This document shows positions 44,236 to 53,043 of a stretch of DNA of 64,000 bases, piece by piece. Every line of letters begins with the position of its first letter. The stretch's first letter is position 1. The DNA is taken from the NCBI RefSeq assembly GCF_030263935.1, contig NZ_CP127162.1:4049501-4113500 (forward strand), written 5' to 3'. The position numbers and the translations under genes are program-made. The stretch comes from Paenibacillus polygoni (GTDB lineage: Bacteria; Bacillota; Bacilli; Paenibacillales; Paenibacillaceae). The notes below the pieces were generated by a model that had not been told where the DNA came from, searched no databases, and worked only from the letters and a program-made list of their open reading frames with translations.

Positions 44236-45882
44236 TTAATAAAGAGCCCAGTTTATTATCCCAACAACAACGAGTAAAATTACACTGATCTTGATTGTAA
44301 ATTTAAACAATTCATTCTCTTTACCCGCAAGACCTACTGCCGCTGCAGCGACTGCTACGGATTGCGGCGAGATCATTTTAGCCATTGCACCACCCATTAC
44401 GTTCGCTGCAACCATGGCTTCTGGCAAAATGCCGATTTGGTTTGCCGTTACCGCCTGTAATGGTGCAAATAGAGATCCGCTGTTAACAACAGAACCCGTT
44501 AAGAATACCCCAATCCAACCCAGAATTGGTGCAAACAATGGGAAGATACTGCCCGTTGATGCAAAAGCAAGACCGAGTGTTGAAGACATACCTGAATAGT
44601 TACAAATGTAAGCAAATGCAAGTACGCTACAAATGGTAATAATCGGGATGTACAATTCTTTAAACGTTTCTACTGCTGCTTCTTTAATAATGCTTCCTTT
44701 AATTCGATAAATCAGAATGGTTAGAAGCGCTGCAATGACAATTGCGGTGGTAGTAGATGAGAATAAATCAAGATTAAATACAGCAGCGTAAGGTGTCTCT
44801 TCTGGAACAACCGGAGGTTGTCTCAGAATTTGGTTGTGAACTCCTTTTATAGGGAAACTGAAGACCAGATTGTTAAGCGGTCCACCTGCTGCGAACAACG
44901 CTTTAACTGGTTTCAGTGAAAACAAAATAACCATAATCGTTAGCAAAATAAAGGGTAACCAAGCAAAAGCAACTTGTCCCAAACTATACGTTTCTTTCTT
45001 AACCGCATGTTTCGTTTGTTTCGCTGTTTCCTTATGATCCAAACGGTAAATTTCTTTTGGTTTCCATACACGCAGGAAGAGTGCAAGTGCAACCAGACTG
45101 ACAAGAGCAGAGATAATATCTACGAGTTCAGCACCCAGGGTATTAAGTACAATATACTGAGTGATGGCAAAAGAACCTCCACTTACCAGAATTGCTGGCC
45201 AAGTTTGTTTCATTCCTTTGAAACCATCAATTAAGTAAACCAACAGAAAAGCAATCATTAAACTGATAATCGGAATAACATACGATGTTCGGCTTGCAAC
45301 ATCAAGCCCAGAAAGTCCTGTTAGCGTAGCAGGTGTCGTAACAGGAATACCCATCGCACCATAAGAACCTCCAGCAATGTTAGCCACAAGACAAAGACCA
45401 GCTGCGTATACAGGTTTGAATCCCAAACCAATCAGGATTACCGCTGTAATCGCCACAGGAGCACCAAAGCCAGCCGCCCCTTCCAGGAAGGCACCAAAGG
45501 AAAAAGCAACAAGAAGTACTTGTAAACGCTGATCTTCGGTAATTGTTGCTATACTATTCTTGATTATATCAAATTTTCCTGTTTTTACCGTAAGTTTATA
45601 CAAGAAAATTGCTGCAAGTACAATTGAAGCTACTGGCCATAAACCAGCAAGTACACCATAGAAACCAGTACCAACCACTTTAACGAAAGGCATTTTATAA
45701 AAAAGCAGTGCAACAATTGCTGCAACGATAATGCTCAAAATTCCTGCTACATAACCTTTCATTTTAAAAACCGTTAAAGCCACAATAAAGAATATAATGG
45801 GTATAGCAGCCACCAAAGCAGATAGCCATATATTGCCCATCGGGTCGTATATTTGATTCCAAACCTCCAAGTTGTATCCCAC
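44236..45882 (-). CDS. lctP: L-lactate permease
   Basis: 548 residues with about 12-13 membrane segments. Typical LctP segments: GAFLEGAAGFGAPVAITA near residue 130, NIAGGSYGAMGIPVTTPATL and the C-terminal LTGSVVNSGSLFAPLQAVTA plus SPQSVAVAAAAVGLAGKE. It moves lactate with protons across the cytoplasmic membrane. GTG start with GGAG six bases upstream. First gene of the lctP-ldh unit, after a long regulatory region (45883-46274). Confidence 0.96.
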   Translation of the reverse strand: MGYNLEVWNQIYDPMGNIWLSALVAAIPIIFFIVALTVFKMKGYVAGILSIIVAAIVALLFYKMPFVKVVGTGFYGVLAGLWPVASIVLAAIFLYKLTVKTGKFDIIKNSIATITEDQRLQVLLVAFSFGAFLEGAAGFGAPVAITAVILIGLGFKPVYAAGLCLVANIAGGSYGAMGIPVTTPATLTGLSGLDVASRTSYVIPIISLMIAFLLVYLIDGFKGMKQTWPAILVSGGSFAITQYIVLNTLGAELVDIISALVSLVALALFLRVWKPKEIYRLDHKETAKQTKHAVKKETYSLGQVAFAWLPFILLTIMVILFSLKPVKALFAAGGPLNNLVFSFPIKGVHNQILRQPPVVPEETPYAAVFNLDLFSSTTTAIVIAALLTILIYRIKGSIIKEAAVETFKELYIPIITICSVLAFAYICNYSGMSSTLGLAFASTGSIFPLFAPILGWIGVFLTGSVVNSGSLFAPLQAVTANQIGILPEAMVAANVMGGAMAKMISPQSVAVAAAAVGLAGKENELFKFTIKISVILLVVVGIINWALY

Positions 45883-45910
45883 TCCCTACTCCAAATTGTT
45901 TTTTTAGATA

Positions 45911-45942
45911 TTGTGAGCCGCGCTAGATTATCCTATTCACAA
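45911..45942. promoter_or_regulatory. pair of Rex half-sites before lctP
   Basis: TTGTGA at 45911-45916 and TCACAA at 45937-45942 are exact inverted Rex half-sites but with a 20-base gap instead of six. They lie 29-60 bases before the lctP start. Whether Rex could use them is doubtful. Confidence 0.3.
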
Positions 45943-45981
45943 TGCCGACAAAATAGAGATGCTTGTCTTTCTAATCATTTT

Positions 45982-45999
45982 ATGTGAAAGTTTTCACTT
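45982..45999. promoter_or_regulatory. Rex-type operator 1 of lctP-ldh
   Basis: ATGTGAAAGTTTTCACTT fits the Rex pattern TTGTGA-N6-TCACAA with the TGTGA and TCAC core intact. Rex represses fermentation genes until NADH rises; ldh-lctP is a known target in B. subtilis. Confidence 0.65.
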
Positions 46000-46015
46000 T
46001 ATTGAGATTAAAAAA

Positions 46016-46058
46016 AGCCGCCATTTATCGTTATGATAATTGTCACAATGCCCGGCTG
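46016..46058 (-). terminator. hairpin with T-tract in the lctP leader
   Basis: AGCCG and CGGCT close a stem with inner CATT/AATG and TATC/GATA pairs, followed by seven T on the minus strand. It lies between the two Rex-like operators and about 130 bases before lctP. It could attenuate transcripts starting upstream or be the remnant of another unit's terminator. Confidence 0.5.
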
Positions 46059-46093
46059 CGTGTATTACTATAGCGATACTTATTGTTTTTGTA

Positions 46094-46109
46094 TGTGATT
46101 TTTGTCACA
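46094..46109. promoter_or_regulatory. Rex- or FNR-type operator 2 of lctP-ldh
   Basis: TGTGATTTTTGTCACA is a perfect TGTGA-N6-TCACA palindrome. This fits the Rex core as well as the FNR/CRP-type site; both proteins control anaerobic genes in Bacilli. It is 212-227 bases before lctP and 166-181 before galU. Confidence 0.55.
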
Positions 46110-46274
46110 CCAAAATAAGAAAACAATATATACCAGTGAACAAATTTCTAATTTTTTCTATTTTTTTAAATACTAGAGACAGTAAATCTCACCAAATGCC
46201 CTTCTCTGTGACTTTCTCCCCTAATCTTGATATGATGTCCTTAAGCAGATAAACTCAGGAAGGTGATGAGATTC

Positions 46275-47156
46275 ATGACAGTAAAAAAAGCAGTCATTCC
46301 TGCTGCCGGACTTGGAACCCGATTTCTTCCCGCTACAAAAGCCATGCCAAAAGAAATGATGCCCATCCTGAATAAACCAACCATCCAGTATATTGTCGAA
46401 GAAGCGATCGCTGCTGGAGTCGAAGATATTATTATTGTTACCGGAAAGGGAAAAAGAGCGATTGAGGATCATTTCGATCATGCTTTTGAACTGGAGCAGC
46501 TACTTGCAGACAAAGGAAAATCTCTCGCTCTGGAAGAAGTCCTTTCTTCCTCTAACGTGCCTAATATTCATTATATTCGTCAAAAGGAACCTAAAGGTCT
46601 CGGTCACGCAATCTGGTGTGCTCGCAAATTTGTCGGAGATGAGCCATTCGCAGTTCTCCTTGGAGATGACATTGTGGTAAATCCGGTACCTTGCTTGAAA
46701 CAATTGATTGATGAGCATGAAAAGGTGGGCGCTTCCGTGCTGGGGGTCATGCAAGTACCTGATGAAGAAACACACAAATATGGAATTATGGAACCGCTTA
46801 AAAAAAGAGGTCGAAGTTACTCCGCACTGCGATTTATCGAGAAACCAAAACCAGGATCCTCCCCTTCCAATCTTGCGATTATCGGTCGGTATGTACTGAC
46901 GCCTGATATCTTTCCGTTGCTAGAAGATCACCACATTGGTCTTGGGGGTGAAATTCAGTTAACGGATGCGATTGAGAGATTAAACCATATTACGCCTGTA
47001 TACGGTTACGAATTTGAAGGCAAACGATATGATGTAGGTGATATACTAGGATTCCTCGATACAAATATTGAATTTGCTTTAGCTAATCCTCATTACCGCG
47101 AGGAGGTATTACGCATGTTACATACCAAACTTGAGAATCCCTCTTTGCATCGATAA
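46275..47156 (+). CDS. galU: UTP-glucose-1-phosphate uridylyltransferase
   Basis: 293 residues from the ATG at 46275, with an AGGAAGGTG site upstream; the GTG at 46263 lies within that site. Motifs: [21 protein letters not shown] split over the nucleotide-binding loop, [22 protein letters not shown] with the metal-binding aspartate, RFIEKPKP and [10 protein letters not shown]. It makes UDP-glucose for teichoic acids, glycolipids and surface glycans. A GtaB-type enzyme; the nearby glycosyltransferases could use its product. Monocistronic. Confidence 0.95.
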   Translation: MTVKKAVIPAAGLGTRFLPATKAMPKEMMPILNKPTIQYIVEEAIAAGVEDIIIVTGKGKRAIEDHFDHAFELEQLLADKGKSLALEEVLSSSNVPNIHYIRQKEPKGLGHAIWCARKFVGDEPFAVLLGDDIVVNPVPCLKQLIDEHEKVGASVLGVMQVPDEETHKYGIMEPLKKRGRSYSALRFIEKPKPGSSPSNLAIIGRYVLTPDIFPLLEDHHIGLGGEIQLTDAIERLNHITPVYGYEFEGKRYDVGDILGFLDTNIEFALANPHYREEVLRMLHTKLENPSLHR

Positions 47157-47186
47157 TTTCACAACGAAGTGAGTGTTTTGATTAAA

Positions 47187-47225
47187 AAAAGGAGTATGTC
47201 CCATGTTATGAGACATACTCCTTTT
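47187..47225. terminator. bidirectional terminator between galU and the GH43 gene
   Basis: AAAAGGAGTATGTC and GACATACTCCTTTT form a perfect 14-base-pair stem around an 11-base loop. T-runs on both strands let it stop galU (plus) and the xylan operon (minus). Confidence 0.88.
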
Positions 47226-47282
47226 CGCTTTCTGCTATGCTGTTAATCCAGCAACAATTCGTAACAGCTCTTAAAGTCTACG

Positions 47283-48278
47283 TTACTTTTCGGGGTAAGG
47301 ATCAATCATACGAATCGTACCATCCGAATTGTACGTAAGTTCTGCAAATTTTACGCAGCGTTTGTAATCAACGCCGCCGGAAAGAGAACAATCGTGATAG
47401 AATAAATACCATTTTTCCTCGAATTGGACAATCGAATGATGTGTTGTCCAGCCCATAACAGGCGGTAAAATCGTGCCTTGATATGTGAAAGGTCCCATCG
47501 GACTGTCACCGATCGCATAAACCAGCTTGTGTGTCGAACCAGTGGAGTAGGACAAATAATATTTGTCATTATACTTGTGCATCCATGGTCCTTCAAAATA
47601 CCTGCATTCCTCATTACCAGCGGTCAGCGGCTGTCCTTCCTGGTCTAGGATAACCATTTCCATCGCTTCTGTGGTCATGGAGAGCATGTCTTCACTTAGC
47701 TTCGCTATTCTTGGACCAAGCGCCGGCTCATCCGGAGCTGGACCTTCTGCATTTTCCACATAGCTTCCAGTCTGCCACTTTTCTAATTGCCCGCCCCACA
47801 GTCCGCCAAAGAGCATATAAGCCTGTTCATCTTCGTCAATAAAGACAGCCGGATCAATACTGAAACTGCCCTGAATATACTGTTCCTCGGCCTTAAATGG
47901 ACCTGCCGGAGACGATGACGTAGCTACGCCGATACGAAAGATACCTTCATGATCCCGCGCAGGGAAAAATAAGTAATATTTTCCGTTTTTGAAGGCAGCA
48001 TCCGGTGCCCACATTTGACAAGATGCCCACGGGACATCCTTCACATGCAGTACTTCACCGTGGTCTGTCACGGGTGAATTCAGATCATCCATTGATAAAA
48101 CGTGATAATCCTCCATCTTATATTGATCACCATTGTCATTGATTGGACCGTCGTGATCCAAATCATGAGAAGGATAAATATAGATACGACCCTCGAACAC
48201 ATGAGCTGAAGGATCAGCAGTATAAATATGAGTAACTAAAGGTTCATGGGGTTTCGGCTGTTTAGGCATTGTAGACAT
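47283..48278 (-). CDS. GH43-family glycoside hydrolase (beta-xylosidase/arabinofuranosidase type)
   Basis: 331 residues from the ATG at 48278 (AAGGAG eight bases upstream; the longer TTG start contains the site). The three acidic residues of GH43 five-bladed propellers are visible: Asp in IYTADPSAHVF, Asp in FSIDPAVF and Glu in YFEGPWMHKY. No signal peptide. It should cleave xylosyl or arabinosyl residues from short xylan fragments in the cytoplasm. Last gene of the xylan operon. Confidence 0.88.
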   Translation of the reverse strand: MSTMPKQPKPHEPLVTHIYTADPSAHVFEGRIYIYPSHDLDHDGPINDNGDQYKMEDYHVLSMDDLNSPVTDHGEVLHVKDVPWASCQMWAPDAAFKNGKYYLFFPARDHEGIFRIGVATSSSPAGPFKAEEQYIQGSFSIDPAVFIDEDEQAYMLFGGLWGGQLEKWQTGSYVENAEGPAPDEPALGPRIAKLSEDMLSMTTEAMEMVILDQEGQPLTAGNEECRYFEGPWMHKYNDKYYLSYSTGSTHKLVYAIGDSPMGPFTYQGTILPPVMGWTTHHSIVQFEEKWYLFYHDCSLSGGVDYKRCVKFAELTYNSDGTIRMIDPYPEK

Positions 48279-48350
48279 CCAAATAACTCCTTCCAAAAGG
48301 TGTAATGAGTTGCTCTATTATTTCGATAATCTATCGATTCCGTTAATATA

Positions 48351-49388
48351 TTAATTCCTCTTGCTCATGTTTAGTTGAGGAATTTGGGCAACCCGCTGAT
48401 AGGCTTCCTTCGGATGATGAGCCTCATCAAATAGGAAAGGCCAGTTTTTACGTCCTCTAACCGGAAAACCATCAAGCCATGTATAATCGTCAGCAGCTCC
48501 CCAGAAAGTTACGGCGCTGATATGTTCACGATATTCATAAAGCACGCGGAAAATAGACTCATATCTTGCAGCTTGTAACTCCATCATGTCCTGCGTAGGC
48601 TGAATAAGATCAGTGCGTCTATCCTCGAAGCGGAATACCGACATATCCAGTTCAGTCAGCTGCAGTTGCAATCCCAGCTCGGCATACCGTTCAATCGCGG
48701 CGCGAATATCATCCAGAGACGGATCGTACAGATTCCAGTGTGCTTGCAAACCAACGCCATGAATCGGCACTCCTTGATCTAACAAGGAACGAACGAGACG
48801 ATAAATGCGCTCCCGCTTATGCGGATGGGACTCATTGTAATCGTTATAAAATAATAGTGCCTGAGGATCTGCTTCATGGGCAAATTCAAAAGCTTTGGCA
48901 ATGAAGTTCTCTCCAGCAATATCTAACCATTTCGATGGTCTTAAAAATGCATTCTCATCATTCGCATCATCTGAAATTGCTTCATTCACGACATCCCAGG
49001 AGTATATGACATCTTTATATCTGTCGACGACGGTCTCAATATGCTCACGCAAACGTGCGAGTAATACGTCACGTTCCACAAGTCCTCCTGTTTCATTCTC
49101 GAACAACCAGCCTGCAGTTTGGTTATGCCATACCAGTGTATGTCCGCGCAGCGCCATGTTATTTTCTTTGGCAAACGCTGCGATGATATCTGCCTTTTCG
49201 AACGTGTACACCTCTTCTTGAGGATGCAAACTTTCGAATTTCATTTCATTTTCTGCTGTTAAGCTGTTGAAATGATAGGTGAGCAGTGATTCTTGGGTTA
49301 CAATCGTTGTCGGATTAACCGCTGCTCCAATCTGGAAAGCATCCTTGTATAAATCCTTCAGCGGAGCTTCTGTTCTGCTTGGTTCCAT
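48351..49388 (-). CDS. GH10 endo-1,4-beta-xylanase, intracellular type
   Basis: 345 residues, a bare GH10 TIM barrel without signal peptide or carbohydrate-binding module. The acid/base Glu lies in SWDVVNEAISD and the nucleophile Glu in QLQLTELDMSVF; LRGHTLVWHNQ and NSLTAENEMKFE are further family marks. Intracellular GH10 enzymes finish imported xylo-oligosaccharides and aldouronates. A GAGGAGGGG site stands before the ATG. It lies between two GH43 genes, fitting stepwise breakdown after uptake. Confidence 0.94.
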   Translation of the reverse strand: MEPSRTEAPLKDLYKDAFQIGAAVNPTTIVTQESLLTYHFNSLTAENEMKFESLHPQEEVYTFEKADIIAAFAKENNMALRGHTLVWHNQTAGWLFENETGGLVERDVLLARLREHIETVVDRYKDVIYSWDVVNEAISDDANDENAFLRPSKWLDIAGENFIAKAFEFAHEADPQALLFYNDYNESHPHKRERIYRLVRSLLDQGVPIHGVGLQAHWNLYDPSLDDIRAAIERYAELGLQLQLTELDMSVFRFEDRRTDLIQPTQDMMELQAARYESIFRVLYEYREHISAVTFWGAADDYTWLDGFPVRGRKNWPFLFDEAHHPKEAYQRVAQIPQLNMSKRN

Positions 49389-49443
49389 GGTACCCCTCCT
49401 CTTCTCTTGCCGTTAACCTGCTTTCGCATCCATTTACTTTGAA

Positions 49444-51003
49444 TCAAACAAGATACTCAAACCAGTCGAAGCGAGCAGGTGTTTGACTTTCCTGGCCATT
49501 GCCGGTAGCATATAGCCCGACCACTGCGCCGGTAAAGCACATTTTATGCACAAAAGCCTCTGGAGAGATTGCACGAGCTGTACCTGAACCTAAACGTAAC
49601 CAGCTCTGTCCATCCTCTGAACAAGTTAGATTGTATTCGTCCTCTGTCGATTCGATTCGGAGTAATAGCTGCTCCGTTTCTTGCTTGCTCTCATGCACAA
49701 TTTTGGACTCTCCACGTTCCGTTAGGCGGGCAAAAATAATATTCTGACCTGCAGAGCGTCTTATGCCAATTTCATAATGCGCATCCTCATCTCGGCGAAT
49801 ACATAGTCCAGCCTCTTCTCCTTCGAAAGCCGGCGCGAATGATATACAAGCAGTAAAGCTGGCATTCAAATGCTGCTGTCTTCTGCCGACAAATGTGATC
49901 TGCTGGGTATCGTTAAGCCCTGCTTCTTGACCATACAAAGTAAGGAACCCTGGTCTTTCCGTAACCGTACATTTCCCATCTGTTGGATTACGTACATACA
50001 GCCAGTGCGGCCCAAGCTCAGCGTCAAAGTCCTCCCGGCCCACAACAATTGCTTCATTCCTGTCTAGGTTAGAAGCTTCTGTCATCTCTAACCGCTGGAC
50101 TGACATATCGAGGCTCACTGTCCCTTCATTATTGTCGATGTGCGGCCAACCATCCTTCCAAACGACAGGAGCGAGAAACGTTTCTCGTCCAAGCACGCTG
50201 TATCCGTCATCTGTCAATCGAACCCCAAGGAATACAGCCCACCAGTCGCCTTGATGATCTTCGACCAGATCGGCATGACCCAAATACTGGATAGGATGAT
50301 CCAGATTACGATGAGTAAGAATCGGCTCAGGGTAGCGTTCAAAAGGACCATACGGATTTTCACTTCGACCGATGATTTCACGGTGTTCCTTGGCCGTACC
50401 TCCAGAAGCGGACATCATGTAATACAATCCATTGATCTTGTATAAATGCGGTCCTTCCGTCCAGGGACCGCCATCTCCATACCAGACAATTTGCGGATCA
50501 GTGAGTGCCTCTCCTGTAGCAATATTGATCTCATACTGAATGGCATGAGAGTCGTAATCAGCACCTTGCTGAGCAGTAACATACACTTTGCCGTCATCAT
50601 CGAAAAACAACGATGGGTCGATCCCTCCATAAGGAATGCGAATTGGATCTGACCAAGGCCCCGCAGGGTTTGTTGCCGTAACATAAAAGTTACCGATGCC
50701 CCTCACATCTGTTGTAATCATATAGAAAATGCCTTCATGATATCTAATTACAGGAGCATAAATTCCGTCAGAACTTTTCTGTCCCGTTAAATCAAGCTGG
50801 CTGAACCGATCTAGTACATTGCCTATCTGCTCCCAATGGATTAAATCCCGGCTCCGAAAAATCGGAACGCCGGGGAAGTATTCAAATGAGCTGCAAATGA
50901 GATAAAAATAATCTTCTGCTTTCACGATACTAGGATCGGGATAGAACCCAGGAAGGATTGGATTCGTGTAACGGATCGTTTTTGATAGTAGCTGATCCTT
51001 CAT
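49444..51003 (-). CDS. GH43-family beta-xylosidase with C-terminal beta-sandwich
   Basis: 519 residues. Catalytic Asp in NPILPGFYPDPSIV, second Asp in YGGIDPSLFFDDDGK and the Glu in PWTEGPHLYKI. From about residue 320 a beta-sandwich domain follows (GFLTLYGQEAGLNDTQQITFVGRRQQH in separate strands), as in XynB-type xylosidases. No signal peptide, so it acts on imported xylo-oligosaccharides. It begins directly after the LplC-type permease gene. Arabinofuranosidase side activity is possible. Confidence 0.92.
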   Translation of the reverse strand: MKDQLLSKTIRYTNPILPGFYPDPSIVKAEDYFYLICSSFEYFPGVPIFRSRDLIHWEQIGNVLDRFSQLDLTGQKSSDGIYAPVIRYHEGIFYMITTDVRGIGNFYVTATNPAGPWSDPIRIPYGGIDPSLFFDDDGKVYVTAQQGADYDSHAIQYEINIATGEALTDPQIVWYGDGGPWTEGPHLYKINGLYYMMSASGGTAKEHREIIGRSENPYGPFERYPEPILTHRNLDHPIQYLGHADLVEDHQGDWWAVFLGVRLTDDGYSVLGRETFLAPVVWKDGWPHIDNNEGTVSLDMSVQRLEMTEASNLDRNEAIVVGREDFDAELGPHWLYVRNPTDGKCTVTERPGFLTLYGQEAGLNDTQQITFVGRRQQHLNASFTACISFAPAFEGEEAGLCIRRDEDAHYEIGIRRSAGQNIIFARLTERGESKIVHESKQETEQLLLRIESTEDEYNLTCSEDGQSWLRLGSGTARAISPEAFVHKMCFTGAVVGLYATGNGQESQTPARFDWFEYLV

Positions 51004-51948
51004 TTATTCCTTCACACTCCCTACATTAAGTCCAACGACAAAGTATTTTTGCATGAATGGGTAAACTACCAAGATTGGCACTGAAGCAACAATTGTAACT
51101 GCTGCTCGGATGGAAATCGGCGTTACCTGGGTTGCAATTTCCGCTCCCACACCGTTAGCAACCGAAGGATTGCTGTTGGCATTCATACTAGAAGATAATA
51201 GTTTCATCAATTCATATTGCAGTGTGCTCAGTTCTTGACGAGAAGACGTGTATAGGAATGCATCAAACCAAGTATTCCATGCACCGACCGCAACAAAGAG
51301 GGCGATGGTTGCAAGAACAGGTGTGCATAACGGAAAGATGACTTTCCAGAAAATTTTGAATTCTCCTGCACCGTCGATTTTTGCTGATTCGATCAAGGCT
51401 TCAGGAATGGTATAAATATAAGTCCGAATAACGATAAGGTTAAATGCACTGATAAGTGATGGTAAAACATATACCCAGAACGAATTAATTAGATGCAGGT
51501 CTTTAATCAAGAAGTACCCTGGGATAAGTCCTGCGTTGAAATACATGGTGAGAACAAAGATCGTAGTAATCAGCTTACGGAAGACATAATCTCGCCGGCT
51601 CAGCGTATATGCCAGCATACTAGTCAAGAAAATATTCAGCACGGTAGATAAAACGGTCCGTGCTACGGAAACTAGGAATGCGTTATAGATGGTACCTGAA
51701 GCAAATACTGCTTTATAATTCTGCAGGGTGAACTCACGAGGCCATAAATATAATCCTCCTCGAATGGTATCATTTCCTGCGTTAAATGAAATAACGATTG
51801 TGTTCAAAAATGGATATAGTGTCACTGCCACCAGCATAATCATGAAAATGGTATTGAAGGTATTGAACAGTATTGGTTCGAGGGTACCGTTTCCCGAACG
51901 CCGTGTAGAAACTACTGCTGAACCAGACATTGGTGTTTTTTTCATCAT
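51004..51948 (-). CDS. carbohydrate ABC transporter permease, LplC/YtcP type
   Basis: 314 residues from the ATG at 51948, which overlaps the upstream stop as ATGA and has GAGAGG five bases before it. Six membrane segments, with the EAA loop ESAKIDGAGEFKIFWKVIFPL near residue 200. It pairs with the LplB-type protein upstream as the channel of the xylo-oligosaccharide importer. Confidence 0.92.
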   Translation of the reverse strand: MMKKTPMSGSAVVSTRRSGNGTLEPILFNTFNTIFMIMLVAVTLYPFLNTIVISFNAGNDTIRGGLYLWPREFTLQNYKAVFASGTIYNAFLVSVARTVLSTVLNIFLTSMLAYTLSRRDYVFRKLITTIFVLTMYFNAGLIPGYFLIKDLHLINSFWVYVLPSLISAFNLIVIRTYIYTIPEALIESAKIDGAGEFKIFWKVIFPLCTPVLATIALFVAVGAWNTWFDAFLYTSSRQELSTLQYELMKLLSSSMNANSNPSVANGVGAEIATQVTPISIRAAVTIVASVPILVVYPFMQKYFVVGLNVGSVKE

Positions 51949-52910
51949 AACAGCCTCTCTTCCCCAAGCCGCTTGGCCGTCCAATTCGCAAAGAGCAACA
52001 TGGTAATACTGACCACAGACTTAAAGATTCCGCCTGCAGTAGCCAGTGAATAGTTGCCTTGTGCAATCCCGTATTTAAGCACGAAGATATCAATCGTTTC
52101 TGACCAATCCACTACAAGTCCGTTACCAAGCAAATATTGAACCTCGAATCCCGCTTCTAGAATATGTCCGATAGACATAATCAGCAGGATAACAATCGTA
52201 GGCTTAATTCCTGGCAAAGTAATATTCCACATTTTTTGATAGCGGTTAGCTCCATCGATATCAGATGCTTCATACAGCGCCGGATCAATGGAGGAAATAG
52301 CTGCCAAATAAATGATTGTATTCCATCCTACTTCTTTCCAAACATGTGAGCCTGCAACGACTCCCCAGAAATACTTTCCTTCAGTCAGCCACAGGATCGG
52401 CTGATCGATTAGATGCAATTTCATTAAAATATCATTGACAATCCCATCGGAAGCAAGCGACGTTGCCACGATGCCGGTAACGATAATCCAAGATAAAAAG
52501 TGAGGCAGATAGGAAATGGTCTGTACCGTCCGCTTCCATAGTACCTTTTTGATCTCATTAAGCAGAAGCGCCAAGATAATGGCAGTTACAAATCCTAGTA
52601 TTAAGTTAATAATACTCATTCCTAGCGTATTTCTAAGTACGCGTAGAAAGTTGTCATCTGTGAACAAAAATTTAAAATGTTTAAATCCCACCCAAGTTTG
52701 ATCCGAGAAGCTTCGTGCAGGTTTGTAATCCTGAAAAGCCATCGTCCAACCCCAGATTGGTACATATGCAAAAGTGATGATATATGCTAACAGAGGAACA
52801 GACATGAATATAAGCTGTTTCTGTTCTTTAATCGTTTGCCAGGTCAGCCGCTTATTTTTCAGTTTTTTCTTCGGGCTGTGGGGCTTGGTGCCCACTACAA
52901 TTTCCTCCAT
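51945..52910 (-). CDS. carbohydrate ABC transporter permease, LplB type
   Basis: 321 residues from the ATG at 52910 (GGGAG 10 bases upstream). A basic N-terminus (PHSPKKKLKNKRL) precedes six membrane segments. The EAA loop reads YEASDIDGANRYQKMWNITLP. It is the first gene after the hairpin behind the binding-protein gene, so its expression depends on read-through of that hairpin or on a separate promoter, which I do not see. Confidence 0.92.
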   Translation of the reverse strand: MEEIVVGTKPHSPKKKLKNKRLTWQTIKEQKQLIFMSVPLLAYIITFAYVPIWGWTMAFQDYKPARSFSDQTWVGFKHFKFLFTDDNFLRVLRNTLGMSIINLILGFVTAIILALLLNEIKKVLWKRTVQTISYLPHFLSWIIVTGIVATSLASDGIVNDILMKLHLIDQPILWLTEGKYFWGVVAGSHVWKEVGWNTIIYLAAISSIDPALYEASDIDGANRYQKMWNITLPGIKPTIVILLIMSIGHILEAGFEVQYLLGNGLVVDWSETIDIFVLKYGIAQGNYSLATAGGIFKSVVSITMLLFANWTAKRLGEERLL

Positions 52911-53002
52911 AAGTATCAAACTCCCTATCCATCTTTGTCATGAAAAGAAAAACGTAGAGTAGCGCTTCGATATACGTGTCAAACATGCCTTTTGAAAAAA
53001 AA

Positions 53003-53033
53003 ATCAGGAAGGAAGGATACCTTCCTTCCTGAT
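53003..53033 (-). terminator. intercistronic terminator between binding protein and permease genes
   Basis: A perfect 14-base-pair stem (ATCAGGAAGGAAGG and its complement) with a three-base loop, followed by nine T on the minus strand, 10 bases after the solute-binding gene. It should let only part of the transcripts reach the permeases. Confidence 0.9.
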
Positions 53034-53043
53034 CGAAACAACC

